A DNA stretch of 64,000 nucleotides from positions 62,001-126,000 of the forward strand of contig JAKLKA010000001.1 of the NCBI GenBank assembly GCA_023150915.1, in the 5' to 3' direction. Shown one piece after another: positions 18,186-26,995 of the stretch (the stretch's first letter is position 1; each line of letters starts with the position of its first letter). The stretch is from Polyangiaceae bacterium (GTDB lineage Bacteria > Myxococcota_A > Polyangia > Polyangiales > Polyangiaceae). A program made the translations under genes and the position numbers. The notes beneath the pieces are model-generated. The model ran no database searches. It worked only from the letters and a program-made list of their open reading frames with translations, and had not been told where the DNA came from.

Positions 18186-20690
18186 TCATTCCATCGTTAC
18201 GCGGCGAGCCGTGGTCTGGCCAGACACGATCGTGACACTGAGCGATTTCTTGATCGCGCCGTACTTCAGGCCCACCCCGTGGTTGCCCGGCGGCAATGCC
18301 GCCCGGACCACCGGCGAGGGGCCCAAGCTGCGCCCGCCTGCCGAGACCGCGTCGCAACCGGGAACGCACATCACCGTGAGATAGCCGGGCTCGCCCTTGC
18401 CGGCGGCTGCGGGCGTGGGCGTGGGCGTGGGCGTGGGCGTGGGCGTGGTCTTGGGCGTGGGCCCCTTCGGCGTCGGGGTCGGCGTCGGGGTCGGGGTCAC
18501 CGCCGCGGTCTTGCCCGCGGCAGGCGTCTCGCCGCCGCCCTCTTTCGGCAGGGTGTCGGGGTTCACCGCCTCCATCGTGGCCGTGGGGGTCGGAGCGGGC
18601 GCTGCCGTGGGAGTGGGGGTCGGGGCGGCGGTCAACGTGGGGGACGGTGCCGCCGTGGGCCCCGGTGCGGTGGTTCCGACCGCTTTCGGCTCCTTGGGCT
18701 CTTTGGGGCTGTCCGTGATGCGCAACACCACCAGCGCCGTCAGGGTCAGCGCGATCAGCGTGGTTGCCGCGGCGATCACCGCAATCAGCACGTTCGACTT
18801 TTGCTGCGCGTCGGGCTGGCCAAAGCTGGGCGGCGCGGTGGGCAGCGGATACGACGGTTCGGGGAAGCCCACGTGCCGAGCCGGTGCGGTCATGCCCGGC
18901 ATCTGGTGGGCTGCGCCCGAGTGGTGGTCGCCGAGCAACAGCATGGGCGCCACCACGATGGCGTCATCGGGGCTCGGCGCGGGCTGCCGGCTCTTGGCGG
19001 GCTCGTGGACGGTGCTGATGGTGTGGGACTCTTCTTCGACGTCCATCACCGTCGTGACCAGGTCTTCGTCCTCGGCGGCGTAGTCGTGCATCACCCCCGA
19101 CGGCGGGGGTGCCGCGACCGGCGGCGGAGCGCCGGCGAAGCTGGGCAGCGGAAGCGTGTGCCCCTTCGGTGGCCCCAGGCCGAGCATGGTCGGGTTGGGG
19201 GGCGGCGCCCCGGCGGCCGGCGGCGGGGCGGCGTGTGGCGAAGACCCCATGGGGCTCACCACCCGCGTCTTCGCGAGCTCGTCGTCTTCTTCGGGCTCGA
19301 GCAGATCTTCAGTGCCGGTTTGATTGGTGGTCTCGAATGCTGGCAGCGGCCGCGCGGCGGGACCCGCGGGCGCGGTGGCAGCCGCCGGCGCGGGGCGGGG
19401 GGCGGGGACCGGGGCAGGGCGGGGCAACGGCGCCGTGACCGCCCGCGCGTGCGAGGCTGCCGGGGTCGGGCCGCCGGTCTGCACCGGCGCGCCCGCCGCG
19501 GGTCGCGGGCCGCGCGGGACCTCTTTCACGTCGGACTCGTAGGTGAGCATCGACGCCTCTTCGTCACTGATGGCGCCTGACCGCTCGAGCGCGCCGAGCG
19601 ACACCGTCTGGGTGACCTCTGCCGCCCACTGCAAGTGAGCCTCGCGCTTCTGGAAGCGTTCGGACAACACGTGCTTCACATAGGCGCCGATCTCTTCTGG
19701 ACCGACGAACGCGCCGGCGCGCATCACGTATTGCTGAAGGGCTCGCGACATGTCGCGCGCCGAGGCGAAGCGTCGGTTCGGATCCTTCGCCAGTGCGCGC
19801 ATCACGATCGACTCGAGCTCGACCGGGTAGTTGTCGATGATGCTGGACGGCGGAGGAACCACGCAGGCCTGCACGCGCTCCAGCGTCTCGAGATCGCTGT
19901 CCATGCGGAACAGGCGCCGGCCGGTGGTCAGCTCCCAGAGCACCACGCCCAGCGCGAAGATGTCCGTGCGCCGGTCGATGGAAATACCCTGCACCTGCTC
20001 CGGGCTCATGTAAGCCAGCTTGCCCTTCAGCGTGCCGGCGCGCGTGGTCGAGAGGCGGCCGGTGACCTTGGCAATGCCGAAGTCCACCACCTTCACCGCG
20101 CCGTCGTAGGTGAGGAAGAGGTTGTGAGGGGTGACGTCGCGGTGCACCAGGTTCAGCAGCTTGCCGTCTTTGTCCCGCAGCTCGTGGGCTGCGTGCAGGC
20201 CTTCCGCCGCGTCCGAGATCACCTTTGCCGCGAGCTGCGGGCCCATGGTGGGCGCACCGCCCTCTTCCACCGCGCGCATGATCTCGCGCAGCGGCTCGCC
20301 ATGCAGGTACTCCATGGCGATCCAGTACGTGTCGCGCTGCTTACCCAGGTCGAACACCTGCGCCACGTTGGGGTGCGAGATGCGCGCAGCGATGCGCGCC
20401 TCGTCCAAGAACATCCGGATGAACTGCTCGTCTTCGGCCAGGTGGCGGTGAATGCGCTTGATCGCCACCCACTTCTGGAACCCGCCCGGACCGTCGGCGC
20501 GGGCCAGGTGCACGGCGGCCATGCCACCCACGCCGATCTCGTCCACGACCCGGTAGCGACCGAGGAAGTAGGTGCCGCCCGAGGGGACGCTGGGCTCGCT
20601 CCCCTCCGCAATGCGCTGCTCGCGATCGCTGGCCGACGCTCCGCCCAGTTTCGGGCGCTGCGGATTGCCGGGGACCACGTCGTTAGCCAT
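18186..20690 (-). CDS. Hanks-type Ser/Thr protein kinase with Thr-Pro-rich stalk and PEGA-like domain
   Basis: 834 residues from ATG 20690. The kinase domain lies at residues 43-320: GVGGMAAVH, Lys in VAIKRI, catalytic loop HRDVTPHN near residue 185, DFGIAK, YMSPEQ. The loop Lys of the canonical HRDLKPxN is replaced by Thr, a change seen in a group of myxobacterial kinases. A long Pro/Ala linker leads to a membrane helix near residues 630-655. Outside are Thr-Pro repeats (TPTPTPTP) and a PEGA-like terminus (YLTVMCVPGCDAVSAGGRSLG). A TPR protein gene lies 3 bases upstream and a lipoprotein gene 3 bases downstream. Confidence 0.94.
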   Translation of the reverse strand: MANDVVPGNPQRPKLGGASASDREQRIAEGSEPSVPSGGTYFLGRYRVVDEIGVGGMAAVHLARADGPGGFQKWVAIKRIHRHLAEDEQFIRMFLDEARIAARISHPNVAQVFDLGKQRDTYWIAMEYLHGEPLREIMRAVEEGGAPTMGPQLAAKVISDAAEGLHAAHELRDKDGKLLNLVHRDVTPHNLFLTYDGAVKVVDFGIAKVTGRLSTTRAGTLKGKLAYMSPEQVQGISIDRRTDIFALGVVLWELTTGRRLFRMDSDLETLERVQACVVPPPSSIIDNYPVELESIVMRALAKDPNRRFASARDMSRALQQYVMRAGAFVGPEEIGAYVKHVLSERFQKREAHLQWAAEVTQTVSLGALERSGAISDEEASMLTYESDVKEVPRGPRPAAGAPVQTGGPTPAASHARAVTAPLPRPAPVPAPRPAPAAATAPAGPAARPLPAFETTNQTGTEDLLEPEEDDELAKTRVVSPMGSSPHAAPPPAAGAPPPNPTMLGLGPPKGHTLPLPSFAGAPPPVAAPPPSGVMHDYAAEDEDLVTTVMDVEEESHTISTVHEPAKSRQPAPSPDDAIVVAPMLLLGDHHSGAAHQMPGMTAPARHVGFPEPSYPLPTAPPSFGQPDAQQKSNVLIAVIAAATTLIALTLTALVVLRITDSPKEPKEPKAVGTTAPGPTAAPSPTLTAAPTPTPTAAPAPTPTATMEAVNPDTLPKEGGGETPAAGKTAAVTPTPTPTPTPKGPTPKTTPTPTPTPTPTPAAAGKGEPGYLTVMCVPGCDAVSAGGRSLGPSPVVRAALPPGNHGVGLKYGAIKKSLSVTIVSGQTTARRVTME
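18411..18446. repeat. Tandem hexamer repeat GGGCGT (6 units)
   Basis: Six consecutive GGGCGT units, with degenerate copies continuing to about 18620. On the minus strand they encode the Thr-Pro stalk of the kinase. Each unit is two codons, so copy-number changes would lengthen or shorten the stalk without a frameshift. Confidence 0.85.
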
Positions 20691-20693
20691 CGC

Positions 20694-21578
20694 TCATTTC
20701 TTCCAGGCGGGAGCGCCCACGCTCACCTCGTCCGGCTTCCGTGTGACCGCGTAGGTCACGATACCCCCCACCAGCAGCGCGCCCCCGATGATCCACGGCC
20801 ACGGCCCCGTGAGGAAGCCGCCGTCCTTGTCCTTCTCGGGCTGCTTCGTCGGCTCCGGGGCGGGCTCGTCGTCCATGCCGCCGTCGCTCGCGCGCATGCC
20901 CTCGACCCGGATCTTCCCCTCGGTGATCGTCCAGGCGTTGTTCTGCGCATCCACCGCCGACGCCTTCACCTTGAGCCGCGCGCCCGACATGGCCACCCGC
21001 TTCGGGAAATCGAAGGTGAGTGAAGGCTCGGCGCTCTTCTTGCGCTTCCACTTCTTGCCGCTGACCGGGTCCTCGATGGCGACCACGACCTCGGACACCA
21101 GCACGGCGAAGCCGGGAGGGATTTCGGTCTCGAGCGTGAAGCCCTGGCTGGCCGGCACGGTGTCCGGTGCCTTGAGCGTGATGCTGAGCTTCTCGCCCTG
21201 CTGCTTCGCCTCTTTGCGGGCTTGCTGAAAGAGCTTCTTCGCCTTGGGCCCGCTCTCGGCCGGAAGCTCGAAGTCGGGATCGATGGCGGCGGCGACGCGG
21301 AATGCGCTCAGCGCACCGTTGGTGTCGTTGAGCGCCGCCTTGACCGTCCCCACGCGCGAGTGCGCGAGCACGACGTCGGTCGGATCCAGGCCGCCGGCAG
21401 CCAGCGCCTGCTCGTACATGTCCTTGGCCTTCTCGAGCTCGCCCTGGTGCCAGGCGGCGTCGGCCTGGCCGAACGACTTGGGCGCCGCCACCGCCGGGGC
21501 CGAGACAAACACGATCGCGAGCAACAGAGCGGCCACGACGCGCACGGCCCGAAGAGAGGCTTGTGCTCGGAAAAGCAT
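20694..21578 (-). CDS. Exported TPR protein with C-terminal membrane anchor
   Basis: 294 residues from ATG 21578. An N-terminal signal segment (VVAALLLAIVFVSAPAVAA) is followed by tetratricopeptide-like helices (ADAAWHQGELEKAKDMYEQALAAGGLDPTDVV and ALSAFRVAAAIDPDFELP), then a beta-sandwich-like region of about 110 residues. A terminal membrane helix (PWPWIIGGALLVGGIVTYAV) and a short basic tail end the protein. The stop lies three bases before the kinase start. TPR-plus-kinase pairs suggest a sensory or scaffold partner for the kinase, which is inference from context. Confidence 0.8.
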   Translation of the reverse strand: MLFRAQASLRAVRVVAALLLAIVFVSAPAVAAPKSFGQADAAWHQGELEKAKDMYEQALAAGGLDPTDVVLAHSRVGTVKAALNDTNGALSAFRVAAAIDPDFELPAESGPKAKKLFQQARKEAKQQGEKLSITLKAPDTVPASQGFTLETEIPPGFAVLVSEVVVAIEDPVSGKKWKRKKSAEPSLTFDFPKRVAMSGARLKVKASAVDAQNNAWTITEGKIRVEGMRASDGGMDDEPAPEPTKQPEKDKDGGFLTGPWPWIIGGALLVGGIVTYAVTRKPDEVSVGAPAWKK

Positions 21579-21703
21579 CGGAAATCTTCGATGAGCCTAC
21601 TGGGGCCGGTCGGCTGGATCAACCAAGCTGCTCCGGCCCGAAGAGTCTAGCACGCACGGCCGGGCGCGTGCCGCAGGACCGATGTGCGACAGTGTGTGGA
21701 CGG

Positions 21704-22324
21704 TCACGGAAACGGCTGAGCTGGCTGGCCGCGCTGGAAGAAGAACCGGAACCAGCCGGTCACCAGGCTGGTTCGCTGCGGGTCCACCTGGCCATTCGGC
21801 AAGACGTGGCGGGGGTCGGCGAAGGTCGCCGAGAACTCGGCCTCGGTGAGCCGGTCGTCGGCGTCGCCCTCGTTGGGGTCGCCGCTGAACAGCGCGTCGA
21901 AGGTGATCTTGCCGTCGATGGCATGAAGGCTTCCGTTCTGCTCGTGGCAGCTGTCGTGCAGGTAAAGCGACAGGTGGACCCGGGGTGGCTCGGGATTGAA
22001 GGTCACCGGGACGCCGGGGGGGCTGACGCCCAGCGGCAGGCCAACCGCGAGCTCTGCCCCCAGCGACTCGTTGCGGATCCCGCCGACGTCATCGACCAGC
22101 ACGATCAGCCCGTCGGACACCTCTTCCAGGTTGTCGCCGCGCTGGACGCGGATCGTCATCGTGTCGCGATACGGGTTGGCGCCGAAGAAGGTCGGGGCCA
22201 GATCGAACGGACCGTTCCAGCAGTCCTCGACGTACAGGCGATCGCTCCGGACCTCGCCTTCGCCCTCGGCCGTCGAGCAACCCAAGCTGGCGAGCGCCAG
22301 CAGCAGCCAGCCGTGGCGCCTCAC
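21704..22324 (-). CDS. Lipoprotein of unknown function downstream of mnmA
   Basis: 206 residues from GTG 22324, which overlaps the mnmA stop (GTGA). A short signal peptide ends in the lipobox ASLGC. The mature part is mostly beta-strand with DRLYVEDCWNGPFDLAPTFF and a second Cys pair partner (SCHEQNG). It ends with FRFFFQRGQPAQPFP. No catalytic motif is recognised. The frame is open upstream through mnmA, but the lipobox placement supports the start chosen. The role is unknown. Confidence 0.75.
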   Translation of the reverse strand: MRRHGWLLLALASLGCSTAEGEGEVRSDRLYVEDCWNGPFDLAPTFFGANPYRDTMTIRVQRGDNLEEVSDGLIVLVDDVGGIRNESLGAELAVGLPLGVSPPGVPVTFNPEPPRVHLSLYLHDSCHEQNGSLHAIDGKITFDALFSGDPNEGDADDRLTEAEFSATFADPRHVLPNGQVDPQRTSLVTGWFRFFFQRGQPAQPFP

Positions 22325-23403
22325 GTCGACCCCCGCAGTGAGCTTTGGGCGATGCGCCCGCCGCCGAGCACGCGGTCGCCCTGATAGAAGACGGCGAACT
22401 GCCCTGGCACCACCGCGCGAACGGGCGAGTCGAACCGGACCTGGGCGCCGCCCCCGGGGGCGGCTCGCACCTCGGCCGGGTACGCTTCCCCTCGGTACCG
22501 GACCGCCACTTCCGCGCGAAGCGGCAGGCAAACGTCCGTGGCCAGGCTGAGCTCGTCCAGCTCGGCGACGCTCGCGGCAAGCTGCTCGCGAGACCCGAGT
22601 CGCACCGTGGCCGAAGCGGCGTCGATGTCCACCACGAAGGCGCGTTCGCCCAGCGCCACCCCGAGGTTCTTGCGCTGACCACGGGTGAAGCGATGCACCC
22701 CTCCGTGCGAGCCGACCACGCGGCCGTCCGCGTCCACGATTGGACCGGGCCTCAGCCGGTCGGCTGCGCGTGCGCTCACCAGCTCATCGTAGCGGCCCGT
22801 GGGAACGAAGCACAGCTCTTGGCTTTCGCCCTTTCCGGCACCCGGCAGGCCCAGGCGCTCGGCTTCTGCTCGGACCTCGTGCTTTTCGCTGTCGCCCAGG
22901 GGAAAAGCCAGGCGCATCAGCTCGGGCTGCCCCAGCATGTGCAAGAAGTAGCTCTGGTCTTTGGTGGCGTCCCGGGCGCGGAGCAGCTGCAGCACTTCGC
23001 CCTCGCGCCGGATCCGAGCGTAGTGCCCGGTGGCGACCCGTTCGGCCCCGAGCTGGTCGGCGAGCCGGAACAGCTCCCTCATCTTGACCCCGCGGTTGCA
23101 GCGGACGCAGGGGCTCGGCGTCTCGCCCTTCAGGTAGCTCTCGACGAAGGGCGTGACGATCTCTCGCTCGAACTCCTGGCGACGGTCGAAGGCATAGTGG
23201 GGGATGCCCAGAACGTCGGCCACCCGCCGCGCGTCGTGGATGTCCTCCGGGGCACAGCATCGACCGCGCACGCTGCCGTCGTCCGGGTAATCCCAGAGGT
23301 GGAGCGTGACACCGACCACCTCCCAGCCGTCGGCCAAGAGCCGAGCCGCCGCCACCGACGAGTCGACGCCTCCGCTCATGGCGATCAGGGCACGGGCCGG
23401 CAT
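22321..23403 (-). CDS. mnmA: tRNA-specific 2-thiouridylase MnmA
   Basis: 360 residues from ATG 23403. PP-loop MSGGVDSSVAA near the N-terminus; first catalytic Cys in SPCVRCN; the tRNA-binding DQSYFLHML and SQELCFV (second Cys) motifs; then GVHRFTRGQRKNLGV typical of the family. MnmA thiolates U34 of tRNAs for Lys, Glu and Gln, taking sulfur from a persulfide relay. Length is normal. It is followed by a translationally coupled lipoprotein gene and is divergent from the inner-rod-like gene 60 bases away. Confidence 0.97.
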   Translation of the reverse strand: MPARALIAMSGGVDSSVAAARLLADGWEVVGVTLHLWDYPDDGSVRGRCCAPEDIHDARRVADVLGIPHYAFDRRQEFEREIVTPFVESYLKGETPSPCVRCNRGVKMRELFRLADQLGAERVATGHYARIRREGEVLQLLRARDATKDQSYFLHMLGQPELMRLAFPLGDSEKHEVRAEAERLGLPGAGKGESQELCFVPTGRYDELVSARAADRLRPGPIVDADGRVVGSHGGVHRFTRGQRKNLGVALGERAFVVDIDAASATVRLGSREQLAASVAELDELSLATDVCLPLRAEVAVRYRGEAYPAEVRAAPGGGAQVRFDSPVRAVVPGQFAVFYQGDRVLGGGRIAQSSLRGST

Positions 23404-23463
23404 GCCCCATTATGACCCGAAGAAATCACGAAACTGTCGCTCGCCTGGTGCCGATGAGCGGCC

Positions 23464-23790
23464 ATGATCGAGAAGACTCGCGGAAACGCCGGGCGCGAGG
23501 CCCGAAATACCCCCTCAGTCGCCGAACGCCCGAGCCTGCCGAGCGGGGTTGCCCGGGTCAGCGGCCAGTCGTTCTCCGAGGTCCTCGAGCGGCTCGGCTC
23601 CCAGATCGACCGCGGCGAAGCGCTGGTCAAGCGCGCGGTGCGCGGCGGGCATTCGAGCATGGACGCCGGCGATCTGATCGCCCTTCAGGCCGGCATCTAC
23701 CGCTACACCGAGGCCGTGGACCTGGCGGCGAAGCTGGTCGATCGCACCGGCGCTGCCGTCAAGACGACGCTTCAGGGCTCCGGTGGCTGA
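23464..23790 (+). CDS. Possible type III secretion inner-rod (SctI/YscI)-like protein
   Basis: 108 residues from ATG 23464. The N-terminal 40 residues are polar and probably disordered. From residue 38 the protein is helical (SFSEVLERLGSQIDRGEALVKRAV) and ends in DLIALQAGIYRYTEAVDLAAKLVDR followed by AAVKTTLQ. The LxxLQ, then aromatic, then aliphatic/Lys spacing and the small size resemble the C-terminal helix of SctI/YscI inner-rod proteins; FliE-like proteins are a weaker alternative. It is tail to tail with a FliA-type sigma factor. No other secretion gene is in the window. Confidence 0.5.
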   Translation: MIEKTRGNAGREARNTPSVAERPSLPSGVARVSGQSFSEVLERLGSQIDRGEALVKRAVRGGHSSMDAGDLIALQAGIYRYTEAVDLAAKLVDRTGAAVKTTLQGSGG

Positions 23791-24495
23791 TCACAGGCCG
23801 CGCAGCCGCTTGGTGAGGCGGCCCATGGCGCGGGTGTGCAGCCGGCTTGCCCAGCTCTTGCTCAAGCCCAGGTCCTGCGCCACGCGGTCGAAGCGCTCGC
23901 CCGCCAGATAGTGGCGCCGGACGAGCTCGGCCTCTTCTTGCGGAAGCCCCGCGATGGTGTCGCGCACGATGGTCTGGAGCTCGGAGCGAGCGGCCGCCTC
24001 TTCGGGGCTGTCGGCCTGATCGATCGCCGCGGCCTCTCCCTCTTCACCGAAGCCGGTGGTGGCGACCAGCCCGATCGCCATGGCCGTGGCCATCCCCGCC
24101 AAGTGATCGGCCAGCGCGTCGTCGGCGTCGGCCCGGGTAGTACCCGGAGCCTGCGGCGCCGACAGGTCGTCGGCCGCCCCCTCGCTGAACCGGGCGGCGG
24201 CAGCAAGGCCCTCGAGCCGCGCATGGATGCGCCGGGGCAGGCGGGCGTGATCGCGCACGCCGTCCAAGATGGCGCCCTTGACCCGAAAGTTGGCGTACGC
24301 CCGGAACGGGACGCCCCGCTCCGCGTCGTAGCGGCGCGCCGCGTCGAGCAGGCCTTCTTGGCCGAAGCTCAAGAGGTCTCCCAGCTCGGCGTGCGGGCCG
24401 AGGGTCCGGAGAACCTGGCGTGCCAGGATCTCGACCAGCTCGAGCTCGCTCTGGAGCCGCGCGAGGACTTCCGGCGGATCGTCGGTCTTGTTCAC
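23791..24495 (-). CDS. FliA/WhiG-type RNA polymerase sigma factor
   Basis: 234 residues from GTG 24495. Region 2 is clear: LRTLGPHAELGDLLSFGQEGLLDAARRYD followed by FRAYANFRVKGAILDGVRD, the pattern of FliA/SigD/WhiG sigma factors. Region 4 has GLPQEEAELVRRHYL and SKSWASRLHTRAMGRL. Region 3 is atypical and carries an Ala/Asp-rich insert of about 50 residues. No anti-sigma gene is adjacent. The neighbouring convergent gene looks like a secretion-rod subunit, so a role in a secretion or motility regulon is possible but unproven. Confidence 0.9.
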   Translation of the reverse strand: MNKTDDPPEVLARLQSELELVEILARQVLRTLGPHAELGDLLSFGQEGLLDAARRYDAERGVPFRAYANFRVKGAILDGVRDHARLPRRIHARLEGLAAAARFSEGAADDLSAPQAPGTTRADADDALADHLAGMATAMAIGLVATTGFGEEGEAAAIDQADSPEEAAARSELQTIVRDTIAGLPQEEAELVRRHYLAGERFDRVAQDLGLSKSWASRLHTRAMGRLTKRLRGL

Positions 24496-24574
24496 CCGCC
24501 GGCGAGGTTAGCAACAAACCACCGCGCCCCGGTAGACCGGTGCCGCCCCCGCGAAGCTGTGCCATAGTCCCCCG

Positions 24575-25162
24575 GTGTTGCGTTGGGGCCGTTTTGCGCT
24601 TGCCTACGCCTTCCTCGGGGTGCTCTCCGCGGTGGTGGCGGTCGTGCTGCGCTCGGGCTCGCCCTTCGCGCACCCCACGCCGCTGCTCACCCTGGCCGAC
24701 CCGGCGCGACACACCTACAGCGTGATGATGGGCCTCACGGTCGGCGCGCTGATCGTGCTGTCGACCCGGGTGACCGTCGCGCGCTTCGAGTGGGCGCGCC
24801 GGTTGCACAGCGAGCTTCGGCCCATCGCACGGGTGATGACCACGCAGGGCATCGTGGTCTTGGCTCTGCTCAGCGCGTTGGGTGAAGAGCTCTTGTTCCG
24901 GGGGCTCTTGCAGCCCTGGGTCGGGATCATTTTGCAGGCACTGGCGTTCGGCTTCTTGCATCAAGTCCGCGGCCCCAGCCGGTACGTCTGGATGACCTGG
25001 GCGACCGCCGTGGGCCTGGTGCTCGGAGCGATCTTCCAGGTGACCGGCTCGCTCTTCGGGCCGATCGCGGCTCACGCGCTGGTCAACGGTCTGAACTTGG
25101 CCTACCTGAAGAACCACGACCCCACGCCCGCGCGCCGCGCTCTTGGCGGGCTGCTCGGCTGA
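24575..25162 (+). CDS. CPBP-family intramembrane metalloprotease
   Basis: 195 residues from GTG 24575. About six membrane helices. The CPBP (Abi/CAAX-protease-like) motifs are in place: GEELLFRG (motif 1, EExxxR), FGFLHQVRGPS (motif 2, His) and IAAHALVNGLNL (motif 3, HxxxN). The family cleaves or processes membrane proteins; the substrate here is unknown. It ends 13 bases before the RlmD-RluA fusion gene on the same strand. Confidence 0.88.
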   Translation: MLRWGRFALAYAFLGVLSAVVAVVLRSGSPFAHPTPLLTLADPARHTYSVMMGLTVGALIVLSTRVTVARFEWARRLHSELRPIARVMTTQGIVVLALLSALGEELLFRGLLQPWVGIILQALAFGFLHQVRGPSRYVWMTWATAVGLVLGAIFQVTGSLFGPIAAHALVNGLNLAYLKNHDPTPARRALGGLLG

Positions 25163-25175
25163 GCCCACGGACACC

Positions 25176-26975
25176 ATGCGCGCGCTGTGCCCCCACGCGG
25201 AGCGCTGCACCGGGTGTCCGCTGATCGCGCTCGACTACGAAGACCAGCTCGCCCGCAAGTCGCGGGCTGTCGCCGAGGCCTGCGCGCTCTACCCGGATCT
25301 CAGCCGCTGCGAGATCGCGCCGGTGGTGGCCGCCGAGACCCTCACCGACTACCGGGTGCGCGCCAAGCTGGTGGTGGGTGCGGGCGGCGCGGTCGGCTTG
25401 TTCGCGCCCGAGCGCCACGAAGTGCTGGACTTGCCCGAGTGCCGCGTGCTCACCCGCGAGGTGGCGAGCGCGGTGGCGGCGCTTCGCCAGCTGATTCGGC
25501 AGCCGCCGGCCGCCAGCGGTGCGACCTTGATCCCACGCGCCGACGGTGGCGCCCTCACGGCGATCGACGTCCGCGAGGCACGCGCCGACCGCGTGCGGCT
25601 GCTGGTGTCGCTGGTGGTCGACGGGCGCCGCGCCGGGACAGAGTCCGAGGTTCGCGCCGCCGCCGAAGCCATCGTGAAGGCAGAGCCTCGGGTGAGCTCG
25701 GTGGCGCTGAGCCTCCACGCCTCGGGGCCGCGCGTGCTCGGGGCGGCACCCCGCGTGGTGCTGGGCGAAGGCGCAGTGGTCGACGAAATTGCGGGCGTGC
25801 CTCACTACGCCACTCCGGGGGCGTTCGTGCAGACCCACCGTGGGCAGGCCGCCCGGCTTCACCAGGCCCTCGAGCGGGCGCTCGTCACCGCGCTGGGCCC
25901 CCTCGAGGGGCGGACGGTGTTCGACGTGTACGGTGGCTCTGGCGCCATCGGGCTCGCGCTGGCCAAGGCCGGGGCTCGGGTCACGCTGGTCGAGTCATAC
26001 GCTCCCGCGGCGCGCCTGGCAGAGCGCGCGGGGCTCTCCGTGGTCGCGGACGACGCGACGCTCTTGCCCGGGCGAGCCGACGCCGTCGTGGTCGACCCGC
26101 CGCGCCGCGGCCTGTCGGCCCGCGCTCGCGCTGCAGTGGCGCGCGCGGCGCCGCGGGCCATCGCCTATGTCTCGTGCAATCCGGACACGTTGGCGCGCGA
26201 TCTGGATGCTTTCGTCCAGCTCGGGTTCGCGACGATGCGCGTCGAGCCGTTCGACATGATCCCGCTCTCGGAGCAGGTCGAGGCAATGGCCCTGCTGCAG
26301 CCCGCGCCGCTGCCGGCACCCCGCGTGCTTTTCGAGAACGAAGAGCTGGTGATCGTGGACAAGCCTGCACACCTGCCGACCACCCCGCAGGGCGAGCACG
26401 CGGGCAGCCTGCTCGAGCGCGTGCGGGCGCTGCCCGGCTGCTCGGGCGCCGCGCCGCTGCACCGGCTCGATCTCGAGACCAGCGGCGTCAACGTGTTCGC
26501 GAAGTCGGGCGAAGCCGCTGCTCGATGGCAGCCGGCGCTTTCGCGCACCACCAAGCGGTACCTTGCCCTGGTACGCGGCATCACGCGTGGCAAGGGGGCC
26601 GTGAACCGCCCCCTTGCCGAGGCGGGGCGCGAGCGGCCAGCGCACACGCGCTACTGGCGTCTCGAGGTCGCCGGCGGTCACAGCCTGCTCGAGGTCGAGC
26701 CCCGTGAGGGCAAGAAGCATCAGATCCGGCGCCACCTTGCCGGCCTCGGGCACCCGGTGATCGGCGACACCCGCCACGGCCACGCGGCTACCAACCGCCA
26801 TTTCGAGGAGAAACACGGCCTCGACCGTCAGCTCTTGCACCTCCGCCGGCTCGAGCTCGCGACGCCCGACGGCCACGAGCCGATCGTGGTTTCGAGCCCA
26901 CTTCCGCCGGCCTGCATTGCAGTATTGCAACGCGTGGGTTTCCGAGCGGCTGCCGCGCACGACGAGAAACCGTAG
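25176..26975 (+). CDS. Fused RlmD/TrmA-like RNA methyltransferase and RluA-type pseudouridine synthase
   Basis: 599 residues from ATG 25176. Residues 1-380 form a TrmA/RlmD-like uracil-C5 methyltransferase. It has an Fe-S cysteine set (CPHAERCTGC and a later LPECRVL), the AdoMet loop FDVYGGSGAIGLALA, DPPRRGLSA and the catalytic YVSCNPDTLARDL. No TRAM domain precedes it. Residues about 385-599 are an RluA-family synthase with the catalytic HRLDLETSG and EGKKHQIRRHL, and no S4 domain. Both activities modify uridines in rRNA or tRNA. Such a fusion is unusual. The 11 residues upstream of this start (GTG 25143) are less likely coding. Confidence 0.9.
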   Translation: MRALCPHAERCTGCPLIALDYEDQLARKSRAVAEACALYPDLSRCEIAPVVAAETLTDYRVRAKLVVGAGGAVGLFAPERHEVLDLPECRVLTREVASAVAALRQLIRQPPAASGATLIPRADGGALTAIDVREARADRVRLLVSLVVDGRRAGTESEVRAAAEAIVKAEPRVSSVALSLHASGPRVLGAAPRVVLGEGAVVDEIAGVPHYATPGAFVQTHRGQAARLHQALERALVTALGPLEGRTVFDVYGGSGAIGLALAKAGARVTLVESYAPAARLAERAGLSVVADDATLLPGRADAVVVDPPRRGLSARARAAVARAAPRAIAYVSCNPDTLARDLDAFVQLGFATMRVEPFDMIPLSEQVEAMALLQPAPLPAPRVLFENEELVIVDKPAHLPTTPQGEHAGSLLERVRALPGCSGAAPLHRLDLETSGVNVFAKSGEAAARWQPALSRTTKRYLALVRGITRGKGAVNRPLAEAGRERPAHTRYWRLEVAGGHSLLEVEPREGKKHQIRRHLAGLGHPVIGDTRHGHAATNRHFEEKHGLDRQLLHLRRLELATPDGHEPIVVSSPLPPACIAVLQRVGFRAAAAHDEKP

Positions 26976-26995
26976 CGCCCGTATTCTGTTACCCT

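Noticed and set aside
18397-18620. Repeated hexamers considered as a CRISPR array or VNTR locus
   Set aside because: Units of 6 bases with no spacers, all within the kinase coding sequence as Thr-Pro codons.
17211-19580. Long plus-strand open frame of 789 codons opposite the kinase and lipoprotein
   Set aside because: High GC produces long antisense frames. The minus-strand kinase and lipoprotein have clear domains, whereas this translation is Arg/Gly/His-rich without any motif.
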